A stretch of 64,000 nucleotides of DNA from Enhygromyxa salina (GCF_002994635.1 NZ_PVNL01000086.1:1-64000); one strand, 5' to 3'. Counted from the first letter of the stretch, positions 32,784 to 40,979 are shown. Made by a program: numbers and translations. The notes: generated by a model not told the origin, from the sequence alone.

Positions 32784-34619
32784 ATGGACAAACTGCGAAG
32801 CCTGTTTTCCGACTATCGCGCTGAGTGGTCCAGCGACCTTTTCGACGCTTTCTTCATCAATCCACCATATTTTTCGCAACTGGAGATCCCTCGGTCCTGT
32901 AAACTCATGGGTGGGCGAGGAACCGGAAAGACCACGGCACTCAGGTCCCTTCGATTCGACGTCACGATGCCACGACTCGGACTGAGCGATCCTCGACAGA
33001 TACCGTACTTCGGAGTCTATCTCCGCGTCAACAAGAACCGAGTCTATGCGTTCGCGGGGCCAGAGCTATCTGCTACGGACTGGGGGGAATTATTTGCCCA
33101 TTACATGAACCTCCTGATATGTCTAGAATTCTGTGAGCTCACCGTATGGCTGCGGGACAACGGTCTACTAAACGATTCTTTCTCCGTAGCGTCAGTCGCA
33201 CTTTCTCTGACCAATAGTGCAGAATTAGCAGATGAGGCCGAACTGAAGCGACACATACAGACATGTCTTATTCATGTGGAAAATTTCGTCAACAACCCAA
33301 CAGACCAACCACGCATTTTCAAATCCATGGCCGAATCTCCTATTCGATATTTCGCGGAGGAGCTCAGTCGTAATGTGAATACACCTAAACCGTTGATATT
33401 CTGCTGTATTGACGAGTACGAGAATCTCACCGACGAGCAACAAGCAATACTTAACACCTACATCAAGCACGCAGAGCCGCCTCTCTCGTACAAGTTTGGT
33501 GTGCGCCAGCACGGCCACAGGACTCATCGAACCAGGGATTTGGACGACCTCTTGACGACGCCCGATGACTACCAGGAGGTCGACATAGCGACTGCTGGTT
33601 TCGACAACTTTGCTGAAAACGTAGCGACGCGGCGCCTCCAATTCGCACGAGACCTCAATCTCAATATTCCGACGTCCCTAACCGAGTTCGTGCCAGGGCT
33701 GTCAGTCAATGACGAAGCACTGATACTGGGCGCCGAAAAACATGCCGCCAAAGTCCGTGGGGAACTCGCCAACTCGCCGGAACTCACCAACTGGCTCGGG
33801 GAGCGGACCACCGTCGAGTTGTTCTTCTTGGAGTTTTGGCGAGCAAAGTCGAACAAACGGCTGGTAGATCTGGCGTCATCGTGGCAACGCAATCCCTCCG
33901 TTTGGGAAACCAGGATTGGAAATCATCTATATGCATCACTTTTCTGGATCAACAAGGGCTGGAAAGGAAAGCGACTCAGGAAATACTACTCCGGTTGGAA
34001 GACTTTCATACTGATGGCGTCTGGGAACATCCGTTATTTTCTGGAACTCTTAGATGAGTCGATTTCAGTTCAGATAGATGGCGAGGGGTTTCATGGGGAA
34101 CTCACGCCGAAAGCTCAAACCAAGGCGGCGACCCGAGTTGGTGCGCGAAGGCTCAAACAACTCGAAGGCTTGACTGAAAATGGAATTGAGATCAAGCGAA
34201 TTGCCCTGGGAATCGGTCGAGTGTTCTTTGAGCTCGCGCGAACCCCCAACCATGCTCCTGAAGTTAACCAGTTCATCCTAGCCGGAGAAATGAACAAAAT
34301 AGTGGAGGTAGCGAAGATTTTGGATGAAGGTGCGTCTCATCTCGCGTTCGAGGCGCTGAAGCCCACTAAGGCGACAACCCCCGACGAAAAGCAGGACACG
34401 GAGTACAGGCTCCATCCGATATTCTCCGCGTACTTCGAATATTCACATCGACAGAAGCGCCGTGCGTCCTTCGACGCAGCGTCGATCCTCAAGTTTGGGG
34501 ATAATCCTCGGCAAGCCATGAGGGATCTCCTTGGAACCGACTTCAAGATGGCAGAACAGGACGAGATGCCCGAGCAAATTGCATTGTTCTCTGACTTCTA
34601 TGAGGGCGGAAATGACTGA
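32784..34619 (+). CDS. ORC/CDC6-like P-loop ATPase
   Basis: This 611-aa AAA/STAND-like ATPase has Walker A GGRGTGKT (residues 43-50, Lys49) and Walker B LIFCCIDEYENL (Asp210-Glu211). A basic sensor-like stretch, RQHGHRTHRTRD, follows about 50 residues later. The C-terminal ~300 residues are helical without a recognisable effector motif. The ATG at 32784, 2 bp after the preceding stop, is chosen over an in-frame ATG inside the upstream gene. It probably binds DNA or partner proteins in an ATP-dependent way and may act as the sensor or switch of the system. The stop overlaps the next gene by 8 bp. Composition is low in G+C. Confidence 0.75.
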   Translation: MDKLRSLFSDYRAEWSSDLFDAFFINPPYFSQLEIPRSCKLMGGRGTGKTTALRSLRFDVTMPRLGLSDPRQIPYFGVYLRVNKNRVYAFAGPELSATDWGELFAHYMNLLICLEFCELTVWLRDNGLLNDSFSVASVALSLTNSAELADEAELKRHIQTCLIHVENFVNNPTDQPRIFKSMAESPIRYFAEELSRNVNTPKPLIFCCIDEYENLTDEQQAILNTYIKHAEPPLSYKFGVRQHGHRTHRTRDLDDLLTTPDDYQEVDIATAGFDNFAENVATRRLQFARDLNLNIPTSLTEFVPGLSVNDEALILGAEKHAAKVRGELANSPELTNWLGERTTVELFFLEFWRAKSNKRLVDLASSWQRNPSVWETRIGNHLYASLFWINKGWKGKRLRKYYSGWKTFILMASGNIRYFLELLDESISVQIDGEGFHGELTPKAQTKAATRVGARRLKQLEGLTENGIEIKRIALGIGRVFFELARTPNHAPEVNQFILAGEMNKIVEVAKILDEGASHLAFEALKPTKATTPDEKQDTEYRLHPIFSAYFEYSHRQKRRASFDAASILKFGDNPRQAMRDLLGTDFKMAEQDEMPEQIALFSDFYEGGND

Positions 34620-35544
34620 AATGTGCAAGTGGAGTGTCACAGATGAATTCACGATCGACATGCTGAACGCGAACGAAATCGCTATCTACGCCGGGAGCAG
34701 CACTGAGGAGCGAGGGCGAATCAGTAAATGGGACAATGCCGCGGAGTCAAGGGGAGGGGGATGCGTGAGCATTACGTCCCCCGCCCCCGAGAGTCTATCC
34801 GACCTTCTTCTGGCGAACTTCGAGAGTGGAGACAGTCACAAAAGCGTGTCCTTACGTGCCGATTCGCAAATCATGAGTGCGCTCGGCGAGGGGGACTTGT
34901 TTATCGACGTTTCTGGTTTGCCTCATCATATTTGGGCATCTGTGCTTCGCGCGGGAATCGCCAAAAATCTGCGGATCCGCGTCATGTATATCGAGCCGCG
35001 AGAATATCGGTACCATAAAAGTCCGTCGTCGAATAGTATGTTTGACCTCAGCACGGGGAAACTTGGCCTGTGTCCGCTGCCCGGATTTGCTACGCTCTCT
35101 GAGGACCCGTGGTCAAATCAACGGGTTTTCGTACCATTGCTTGGATTCGAAGGGAACCGAGCGCTTTACCTTTCCCAACGCCTCGACCCCGCGCCACCAC
35201 ACACGATACCTATCGTCGGCGTTCCTGGGTTTCGTCTGGAGTATCCATCCGTAGCCGTCGCATGCAATCTCGATTTCCTTGATCAAACTGACGCCTATTC
35301 GCAGGTACGAACAGTCGCGGCGAACGACGTTTTTGGTGTAATGGATTTGTTCGAGGATCTTGAGAAGGAGTTTTCCTCTGAGCAACTACTAATCGCTCCA
35401 GTCGGCACCAAGCCCCACGCAGTTGGCGCAGTGCTGCACGCCATTCGACGGCGAGGAAAGGTGGAGCTAATGTACGACAACCCGATTAAGCGTCCCGAGA
35501 GGACCTCAGGAGTCGGGAAAGTCCATATCTACACGGTGAACTGA
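34612..35544 (+). CDS. Unknown protein with Rossmann-like features, conflict-operon gene 3
   Basis: The product has 310 aa from ATG 34612 (overlapping the ATPase stop; ATG 34621 is the alternative). I cannot name the family with confidence. The N-terminal half has alternating beta/alpha elements with LFIDVSGLP (Asp99). The middle has LCPLPGF and PLLGFEGNRAL, and the C-terminal half has the glycine loop APVGTKPHAVGAVLHA (265-268) followed by VELMYDNPIKRPERTSG. This suggests two Rossmann-like units, as in nucleotide-sensing CARF-type or Rossmannoid effector proteins. It could be the sensor or effector of the system. It is coupled to the methyltransferase by a TGATG overlap. Confidence 0.6.
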   Translation: MTEMCKWSVTDEFTIDMLNANEIAIYAGSSTEERGRISKWDNAAESRGGGCVSITSPAPESLSDLLLANFESGDSHKSVSLRADSQIMSALGEGDLFIDVSGLPHHIWASVLRAGIAKNLRIRVMYIEPREYRYHKSPSSNSMFDLSTGKLGLCPLPGFATLSEDPWSNQRVFVPLLGFEGNRALYLSQRLDPAPPHTIPIVGVPGFRLEYPSVAVACNLDFLDQTDAYSQVRTVAANDVFGVMDLFEDLEKEFSSEQLLIAPVGTKPHAVGAVLHAIRRRGKVELMYDNPIKRPERTSGVGKVHIYTVN

Positions 35545-36662
35545 TGTTTGACCAATACTATACACCTGCGCACGTCGCACGGGACCTGATTAGGCCTCTG
35601 TCCGGTTTGGATGCGCGAGTCTGCGTTGATACATCCTGTGGCGACGGCGCACTTCTGGCGGCAGCAGAGTCGGCCTATCCAAATACCCAGTGTGTAGGAA
35701 TCGATTATAACTCGCTAACCATACGAAGGTTACGGCGGGCTCACCCAGAGTGGGTACTTTCCCGCGGTGATGTGCTCGCGGCTACTTCATTCGTTCGATG
35801 TCGGGCTATGGAAACCGCTCGGCACTGCGATCTGTTGCTTCTGAACCCTCCATTCAGCGAAAATGGAAAACGTTCCCACGTTCATCGCACCATCGACGGC
35901 CAGGAAATTCGATGTAGTAAAGCAATGAAGCATATTTTGACATCGCTGGATGCGGTGATGCCCACCAAGGCTGTCGCAGCTGTGGTGCCTGAGTCACTGT
36001 GTTTTTCACTGCTCGATAGCGCCGCAAGGCGCTACCTTTCCACCAAAATCGAGCTCGTGAATAGGAGTGAGGTGTCTCACAATACGTTCAATGGTGCTCG
36101 CGCCCGCTCCCTAATTATTTCCGCAGTTATCCGAGTACCCGACAGCGACCGTTTCATACAGAAAGAGGCCCCGTCTCGTGATTCAAGTCGCCTGGATGTC
36201 GCCGGGGTTGAGGTTGTGCGGGGTGGTCTACCATGCTTCGAGGCGAAAACTAGTATCCACGGTCTCCCATACATTCACACCACAGAACTGGCGATACTCG
36301 CCACCCGCGCCACCGCAGCCGCCTTTTCATCGATGCGTCGCGTTAGTCCCGTCGGTCGCGGAACGATTCGCGGTTGGACAATTCTTCTTCCTCGTGTAGG
36401 TGTCCCACGACTTGACTACATTCGACCTGTATTCGCGCGAGGCAAAGTCCAGCTATCAGACTGCGTCATTGGCATTACGCTGAAGACGCGGCAGATGGCC
36501 GAAGTGTGGGCATCTCGGATCAGGACTCGCGGAGGAGAACTCGTCGAGTTGTATCGCGGAACCGGGGCGCGTTACATTACGATCAGCAGGCTTGATAACT
36601 GGCTCCGAAGCCTTGATACACAGCGTGAGGCGATTACGCGGTCCGAAGAAACGATTTGGTGA
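35544..36662 (+). CDS. N6-adenine DNA methyltransferase
   Basis: This 372-aa class I SAM-dependent methyltransferase has an N-terminal FDQYYTPAHVARDLI, the motif X region typical of adenine methylases in type I/IIG systems. Motif I is VDTSCGDGALL (from Asp29) and the catalytic motif IV is LLLNPPFSENG (Asn101-Pro-Pro-Phe104). The C-terminal ~130 residues (for example RPVFARGKVQLSDCVIG) probably form a target-recognition region. No nuclease domain is present in this protein or in its operon partners. It could mark self DNA for the operon, or modify DNA as part of the mechanism. It starts at the TGATG overlap with the previous gene and ends the operon. Confidence 0.8.
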   Translation: MFDQYYTPAHVARDLIRPLSGLDARVCVDTSCGDGALLAAAESAYPNTQCVGIDYNSLTIRRLRRAHPEWVLSRGDVLAATSFVRCRAMETARHCDLLLLNPPFSENGKRSHVHRTIDGQEIRCSKAMKHILTSLDAVMPTKAVAAVVPESLCFSLLDSAARRYLSTKIELVNRSEVSHNTFNGARARSLIISAVIRVPDSDRFIQKEAPSRDSSRLDVAGVEVVRGGLPCFEAKTSIHGLPYIHTTELAILATRATAAAFSSMRRVSPVGRGTIRGWTILLPRVGVPRLDYIRPVFARGKVQLSDCVIGITLKTRQMAEVWASRIRTRGGELVELYRGTGARYITISRLDNWLRSLDTQREAITRSEETIW

Positions 36663-36721
36663 CACTGAAGTGTGTCCCGAGCGACAACATCGACAACAAC
36701 TGCGACGGGCTGATCGACAAC
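36662..36721 (+). pseudogene. MopE-type metal-binding motif fragment
   Basis: The plus-strand frame reads KCVPSDNIDNNCDGLIDN, the Cys-Asp-rich motif repeated in MopE-like and other myxobacterial surface proteins. It starts about 9 bp after the methyltransferase stop and is cut off on both sides. It probably comes from a host-type gene disrupted when the cassette was acquired. Confidence 0.55.
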
Positions 36722-36830
36722 CGTGTGCTCGAACGTCACGGCCACCCGAGCAGCGGACCCGCAAGCTCGTGCATCCCGTCCGACAGCTCGCCAAACCCAA
36801 CGAGGCGCTGCTCGCCGAAGTCGGTATGTG

Positions 36831-36877
36831 GCGCGTCCGTCCGTCGCCCAGGATCGCCTCGAGACCACCGGCGACGG
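36831..36877. repeat. 47-bp repeat, right copy
   Basis: This is the direct repeat of 31547-31593, with three mismatches in 47. It lies between the operon and the right-hand IS91 remnant. Confidence 0.8.
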
Positions 36878-36901
36878 CCGATGCCGTTACAACTTTCGGC
36901 A

Positions 36902-37024
36902 CGCGTGGAAAATGGCGTGCATGCAGTCTTGCTCGCTCAGCTCGACCTCATCGCGCGGCTGTGCGCCCTGATCCCGCCACCGCGTTTTCACATGATCCGC
37001 TATGCCTCGCCGTGCCGTGTTTTG
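36902..37024 (+). pseudogene. IS91-family transposase remnant (C-terminal)
   Basis: The frame reads LDLIARLCALIPPPRFHMIRY, which is characteristic of the C-terminal part of IS91-family transposases (usually followed by G-V-L-A/F). Flanking sequence appears frameshifted, and the nearby HAWK in another frame also fits the family. It has the opposite orientation to the N-terminal remnant at 31159-31266. Confidence 0.65.
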
Positions 37025-37034
37025 AGCGACCCAA

Positions 37035-37307
37035 TCAAGCAGCGACCGTCGTCTTGTCTTTGCGTGGTTCGGCGCCGGGAACCCGAGGGAGCATCGCCAT
37101 CGTCCGCTTGAGGCGGAGCAAATCCTCGAAGAAGGGACGAATGGTCACGCAATCGACGAACATGTGGACAAATTCGTCATGCGAGATGCCCGACGCAAGG
37201 TCGGCGACCCCTGAAGCCTGTCCCCAACCTGGCCAACTCTGTCGCGCGAACGCGAAACCGACGCCGCCACACAGCGCCGCGCCGAACAGTTCTGGCGACC
37301 CGATCAT
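37035..37307 (-). CDS. Possible 90-aa hypothetical protein
   Basis: An open frame from ATG 37307 has a plausible ribosome-binding site (ggagacggg before ATG). It encodes MIGSPELFGAALCGGVGF followed by a helical, hydrophobic stretch HDEFVHMFVDCVTIRPFFED. No family is recognised. It might be a fragment of a larger gene. The rest of the gap to the acyl-CoA dehydrogenase (37308-37481) holds a near repeat of the integrase C-terminal DNA and the right attachment repeat. Confidence 0.35.
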   Translation of the reverse strand: MIGSPELFGAALCGGVGFAFARQSWPGWGQASGVADLASGISHDEFVHMFVDCVTIRPFFEDLLRLKRTMAMLPRVPGAEPRKDKTTVAA

Positions 37308-37456
37308 CCCGTCTCCAGGATATCTCCAAGAACAGGGCGGAACCCCGCGGACCCTACCGGACCCACGAGGACTCCGCCCTCGCCTCAGAACCCTTGTTTT
37401 CGTGTGCCCAACGAAGATCCGCAGCCATGTCGCGGTGTTGCGGTGTGTGGTTGCAC

Positions 37457-37470
37457 GGGCTAGGAGCCCG
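37457..37470. repeat. Candidate attR (14-bp direct repeat)
   Basis: gggctaggagcccg is identical to 26991-27004. It lies 11 bp beyond the end of the acyl-CoA dehydrogenase gene and marks the right border of the island. Confidence 0.65.
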
Positions 37471-37481
37471 TGGGGCCGTCC

Positions 37482-39458
37482 TCAGCCGGCCCTGCGATCC
37501 TCGCTCCCCTGGCCGACCTGGCTCTGCCGACTTGGCTCTGGCGCTGGCCCTGGCTCCTCCGTGGGTGCAGCGTGCTCGGCGAGCAGGTCCTCGAGCGACA
37601 TGGGCGTGAGCTCGTCGGCCTGCTCCGCGATCCCAATGATCCCGCGCTCGAGCCACTCGTAGCGACCCGCCAGCAGCTCGCGCCCGACCCGATAGCCGGC
37701 GGAGTCGGCGTTGTGCCACAGCCCCCGCAGGTGCTGACGGATCCGCTCACGCGCACCCGCGGCGAACAAGTCGGCGAGCTCGAGCACCCCGTCGCTGGCG
37801 CTCGAATCCCGCTCGTGCAGCAGCTGCGCGCGCCGCAGCGTCACCGTGACCACGAACAGCTCCATGGCCACGTCGACGGCCCGAAACAAGAACGCCTGCC
37901 TGTGCTCGAGCTTGGCCCGATATACCGCCATCCCGTGGAACACTGCCCGCGCCAGCCGACGGCAGCAGCGATCCACAAAGCGCAGGTGCTTGGCCAGCGG
38001 TCCGTAGCCGCGGTAGCGAGGCCAGCGACCCCAGCCGATCCAGCGACTTGGATACCACCACGCGTAAAAGCCGATCGCCCGCGGCAGCGCGGCCAGGCGC
38101 TGGGCCATGCTGGCCCCGGGATCGACGAGCGCGCCCGCGACCTCGAGGTGCTCATCGACGGCCTCGCGGGCCATGAACAGGTGCATGATCTCGCTCGAGC
38201 CCTCGAAGATCGTGTTGATCCTGGCGTCGCGCAGCGCTCGCTCGACGCCGATCGCCGGCTCGCCGCGGGCCGCGAGCGACAGCTCGGTCTCATAGCCACG
38301 CCCACCGCGGACCTGCAGGGTGTCGTCGATCAAGTGCCACGCGCGGACCGTGTTCCACTCTTTCGCCGCCGCGGCCTCGAGCCGAATGTCGAACTGCTCG
38401 CGGTCCGCGATCTCCCCGACCGCGTGGGCGACCGACTCCATCGCAAGCGCCGAGCTCGCGATCTTGGCGTTGAGGAGGGCGACGGCCTCGTGCTTGCCGA
38501 TCTCCTGGCCCCACTGGACCCGCGCGCTCGACCACTTGCGCACGATCTCCACGCACTTCTTGGCGCCCCCGGCGGTCGCGGCCGGCAGCGTCAACCGCCC
38601 GGTGTTGAGGGTCGTCAGCGCCACCCGCAGGCCCTCACCGACCGGGCCGATCAGGTTCTCTCGCGGCACGCGAACCTGGCGAAACGTAATGTACGCGTTG
38701 GCCAGCGCGCGCAGGCCCATGAACCGACAGCGATACTCGACGGTCACGCCCGGCCACGACGTCTCGACCACGAACGCGTTGATCCGCCCGGTCTCGGGAT
38801 CGCGGGCCATGACCACCAGCAGCTCGGCGAGCGTGCCGTTGGTGCACCACAGCTTGTCGCCGTCGAGGATATAGTGGGTGTGATCGTCGCTGAGCGCGGC
38901 GCGGCTCTGGATCCGCGCCGGGTCCGACCCCACGGCCGGCTCGGTCAACGCGAACGCCGAGATCGCTCCCTTGGCGCAGCGGGGCAGAAACTGACGCTTT
39001 TGCGCCTCCGTACCAAACAACAGCACGGGCTGCGGGACCCCGATCGCCTGGTGGGCCGAGAGCAGCGCGGTGACGTTGGCGTCGTGGCTGCCGAGCAGCG
39101 CCATGACATGCACGTACTCGATGTGCGACATGCCGAGGCCGCCATACTCCTTGGGGATCTTCAGGCCGAATGCCCCGAGCTCGCGCAGCCCCTGGATCAC
39201 GTCGGGCGGGTATTCGCCGGTCGCGTCAATCTCGACTGGGTCGACGCTGCTGAGCAAGAACCCGCGCAAGGTCTGCATGAACTGAATGAACTCGGGTCGC
39301 GTCGGCGGCTGGAATTCGAGCGACTCGATCAACTCGAGGCGGAACCGCCCCATGAACAGATCACGGATGAAGCTCGCGCCGCTCCATACTCGCTCGCGAG
39401 ACGCCTCCGCGACGGCGCGGGCCTCCCTCGCTTGGATGAGTTCGTCTGCCTCCGACAT
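37482..39458 (-). CDS. Acyl-CoA dehydrogenase (VLCAD/ACAD9-like)
   Basis: This 658-aa flavoenzyme would catalyse alpha,beta-dehydrogenation of acyl-CoA, feeding electrons to ETF. The dehydrogenase core shows IPKEYGGLGMSH, FALTEPAVGSDP, KLWCTNGTLAELLVV and the region RGGRGYETELS, where the catalytic Glu is expected. Beyond the usual ~400 residues there is a ~230-residue helical C-terminal extension, as in very-long-chain and ACAD9-type enzymes that associate with membranes. It ends in a disordered Pro/Glu tail. It starts 5 bp after a CBS-domain gene and is probably in one operon with it. Confidence 0.9.
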   Translation of the reverse strand: MSEADELIQAREARAVAEASRERVWSGASFIRDLFMGRFRLELIESLEFQPPTRPEFIQFMQTLRGFLLSSVDPVEIDATGEYPPDVIQGLRELGAFGLKIPKEYGGLGMSHIEYVHVMALLGSHDANVTALLSAHQAIGVPQPVLLFGTEAQKRQFLPRCAKGAISAFALTEPAVGSDPARIQSRAALSDDHTHYILDGDKLWCTNGTLAELLVVMARDPETGRINAFVVETSWPGVTVEYRCRFMGLRALANAYITFRQVRVPRENLIGPVGEGLRVALTTLNTGRLTLPAATAGGAKKCVEIVRKWSSARVQWGQEIGKHEAVALLNAKIASSALAMESVAHAVGEIADREQFDIRLEAAAAKEWNTVRAWHLIDDTLQVRGGRGYETELSLAARGEPAIGVERALRDARINTIFEGSSEIMHLFMAREAVDEHLEVAGALVDPGASMAQRLAALPRAIGFYAWWYPSRWIGWGRWPRYRGYGPLAKHLRFVDRCCRRLARAVFHGMAVYRAKLEHRQAFLFRAVDVAMELFVVTVTLRRAQLLHERDSSASDGVLELADLFAAGARERIRQHLRGLWHNADSAGYRVGRELLAGRYEWLERGIIGIAEQADELTPMSLEDLLAEHAAPTEEPGPAPEPSRQSQVGQGSEDRRAG

Positions 39459-39463
39459 GCCGC

Positions 39464-39925
39464 TCAGTGGGTCGAGGGGGCGGTGCTGATCTGGCCGAGC
39501 ACCGACTTGGGGTCGCGGACCGCGGCCAAGTCACCAAGCGACACGATGCCGACGGCGCGCCCGCCCTCGACGACGGGGATCCGGCGGACGTAGTTGGAAC
39601 CCATTAGCTCGACCGCGCGGTCAACTGGGTCATTTGGGCTCAGGGTGTGTTCGGGCTTGCTGACGATCCGACTCAGCGGAACCTTGTTGGGGTCCTGGCC
39701 GTCGGCGATCGCGCGCACGGTGATGTCGCGGTCGGTGACGATCCCCGCGAGCTGGGAATTGCCGTCGACGACCAGCACCGCGCCGATGTTGTTGTCTCGC
39801 ATCGCCCCGGCGGCCTGGGTCAGCGAGGCCGTGCTGGGCAGGGTCAGTGGATCGCGGGTCATGATCGCCCCGACCGTGTTCGGCTGTGCTTCTTGTCCTG
39901 GTTCTCGTGACTGGCTGGGTTGCAT
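39464..39925 (-). CDS. CBS-domain pair protein
   Basis: The product has 153 aa from ATG 39925 (an in-frame start at 39958 is possible). It consists of two tandem CBS motifs: VGAIMTRDPLTLPSTASL...GIVTDRDITVRA and LSRIVSKPEHTLSPNDP...GIVSLGDLAAV. CBS pairs bind adenine nucleotides and act as energy or ligand sensors. The association with the acyl-CoA dehydrogenase gene (5-bp spacing) suggests that it modulates lipid metabolism, which is inference only. Confidence 0.87.
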   Translation of the reverse strand: MQPSQSREPGQEAQPNTVGAIMTRDPLTLPSTASLTQAAGAMRDNNIGAVLVVDGNSQLAGIVTDRDITVRAIADGQDPNKVPLSRIVSKPEHTLSPNDPVDRAVELMGSNYVRRIPVVEGGRAVGIVSLGDLAAVRDPKSVLGQISTAPSTH

Positions 39926-39974
39926 GCCACGCCTGATTGCAGCAAGTGCGCCAAGCAACGCGTATGGTCGAGCC

Positions 39975-40943
39975 GTGCGCGCGCTGATCCTGAACGCCGC
40001 CGGCGAGCTCGCCCTCGTCGATGATCAACCGGACCCAATCCCGAGCGCAGCCGAGGCGCTGATCCACGTGAAGCGGGCCGGCATCTGCGACACGGATCTG
40101 CAGCTCGTGCGCGGGTACGCTGGATTTGCCGGCGTGCTTGGCCATGAGTTCGTTGGCGTCGTCGACCAGGCCGATCCCGAGCTCGCGGGCCAGCGGGTCG
40201 TCGCCGACATCAACATCGGCTGTGGTGCGTGTCCGCGGTGCAGCCACGGCGACGGTCACCACTGCCCGGATCGGACCACGCTCGGGATTCGATCTCGCCC
40301 TGGCTGTTTTGCGGACCGCGTGGCGATCCCCCGCCGCAACCTGGTGCGGGTCCCCGACAGCGTGGACGACGATCTCGCGGTGTTCGCCGAGCCGGTCGCG
40401 GCGGCGCTCCACGTGCTCGACGAGCTCGATCCACGCGCGGCGGGCGAGCGGATCGATGTGCTCGGCGACGGCAAGCTCGGGCTGCTGATCAGCCTCGCGC
40501 TGGCGGCCAGCGGTCGCCAGGTGCGGACGATCGGCCACCACCGCGCCAAGCTCGAGCTGGCGGCCGCAGCGGGCGTCGCCGCCACGGCCCTCGAGCACGA
40601 GCTCGCCGCGTCCGATCAGCGCAGCTCGGCGGTCGTCGTCGAGGCCACCGGTCACCCCAGCGGGCTCGCGCGGGCGCTGTGGCTGGCGCGGCCGCGCGGG
40701 CTGGTGATCCTCAAGACGACCAGCGCCGCGCCGATCCCCGTCGATCTCTCGGCGATCGTCGTCAATGAGCTGCGCGTGGTTGGATCACGCTGCGGCGACA
40801 TGCATCGGGCGGTGGACCTGCTGGCGCAGCAGCGCCTGGATCCCCGCCCGATGATCGCTGCGACCATGGCCCTGGCGCAGGCGCCCGCAGCCCTCGAGCA
40901 CGCCGGTCAACGTGGCGTGCTCAAGGTGTTGCTGCGGATGTAG
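39975..40943 (+). CDS. Zinc-type alcohol dehydrogenase (MDR family)
   Basis: This 322-aa medium-chain dehydrogenase/reductase starts at GTG 39975. The GroES-like domain holds the catalytic zinc region (GICDTDLQLVRG, VLGHEFVG) and a structural zinc loop, GACPRCSHGDGHHC. A Rossmann fold with VLGDGKLGLL follows for NAD(P) binding. It resembles sorbitol/threonine dehydrogenase-like alcohol dehydrogenases, with an unknown substrate. It diverges from the CBS gene with a short promoter region of about 50 bp. Confidence 0.87.
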   Translation: MRALILNAAGELALVDDQPDPIPSAAEALIHVKRAGICDTDLQLVRGYAGFAGVLGHEFVGVVDQADPELAGQRVVADINIGCGACPRCSHGDGHHCPDRTTLGIRSRPGCFADRVAIPRRNLVRVPDSVDDDLAVFAEPVAAALHVLDELDPRAAGERIDVLGDGKLGLLISLALAASGRQVRTIGHHRAKLELAAAAGVAATALEHELAASDQRSSAVVVEATGHPSGLARALWLARPRGLVILKTTSAAPIPVDLSAIVVNELRVVGSRCGDMHRAVDLLAQQRLDPRPMIAATMALAQAPAALEHAGQRGVLKVLLRM

Positions 40944-40979
40944 ACAGCTGCGAGCAGCTATCGATCAGCTATCGACCAA

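Larger units (their letters stand above)
36663..37034. other. Decayed region downstream of the four-gene operon
   Basis: There is no intact gene here. It contains a MopE-like fragment immediately after the methyltransferase stop, the second copy of the 47-bp repeat and the C-terminal remnant of an IS91-type transposase. G+C returns to the host level, so the junction of the low-G+C cassette lies at or very near 36662. Confidence 0.6.
27005..37456. mobile_element. Integrated genomic island (~10.4 kb)
   Basis: The island is delimited by the 14-bp direct repeats at 26991-27004 and 37457-37470 and has a tyrosine integrase at its left edge. It contains three HTH regulators, an anchored protein, a repeat block, IS91-family remnants, a low-G+C four-gene operon with conflict-system features and decayed sequence. 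No phage structural or conjugation gene is visible, so it is a small integrative or mobilisable element. Removing it would leave the ligase and acyl-CoA dehydrogenase genes convergent with their stop codons about 10 bp apart. Confidence 0.7.

Noticed and set aside
35544-36662. Restriction-modification system
   Set aside because: The methyltransferase has no fused or adjacent endonuclease motif and its operon partners are not restriction subunits, so it is treated as part of the four-gene set instead.
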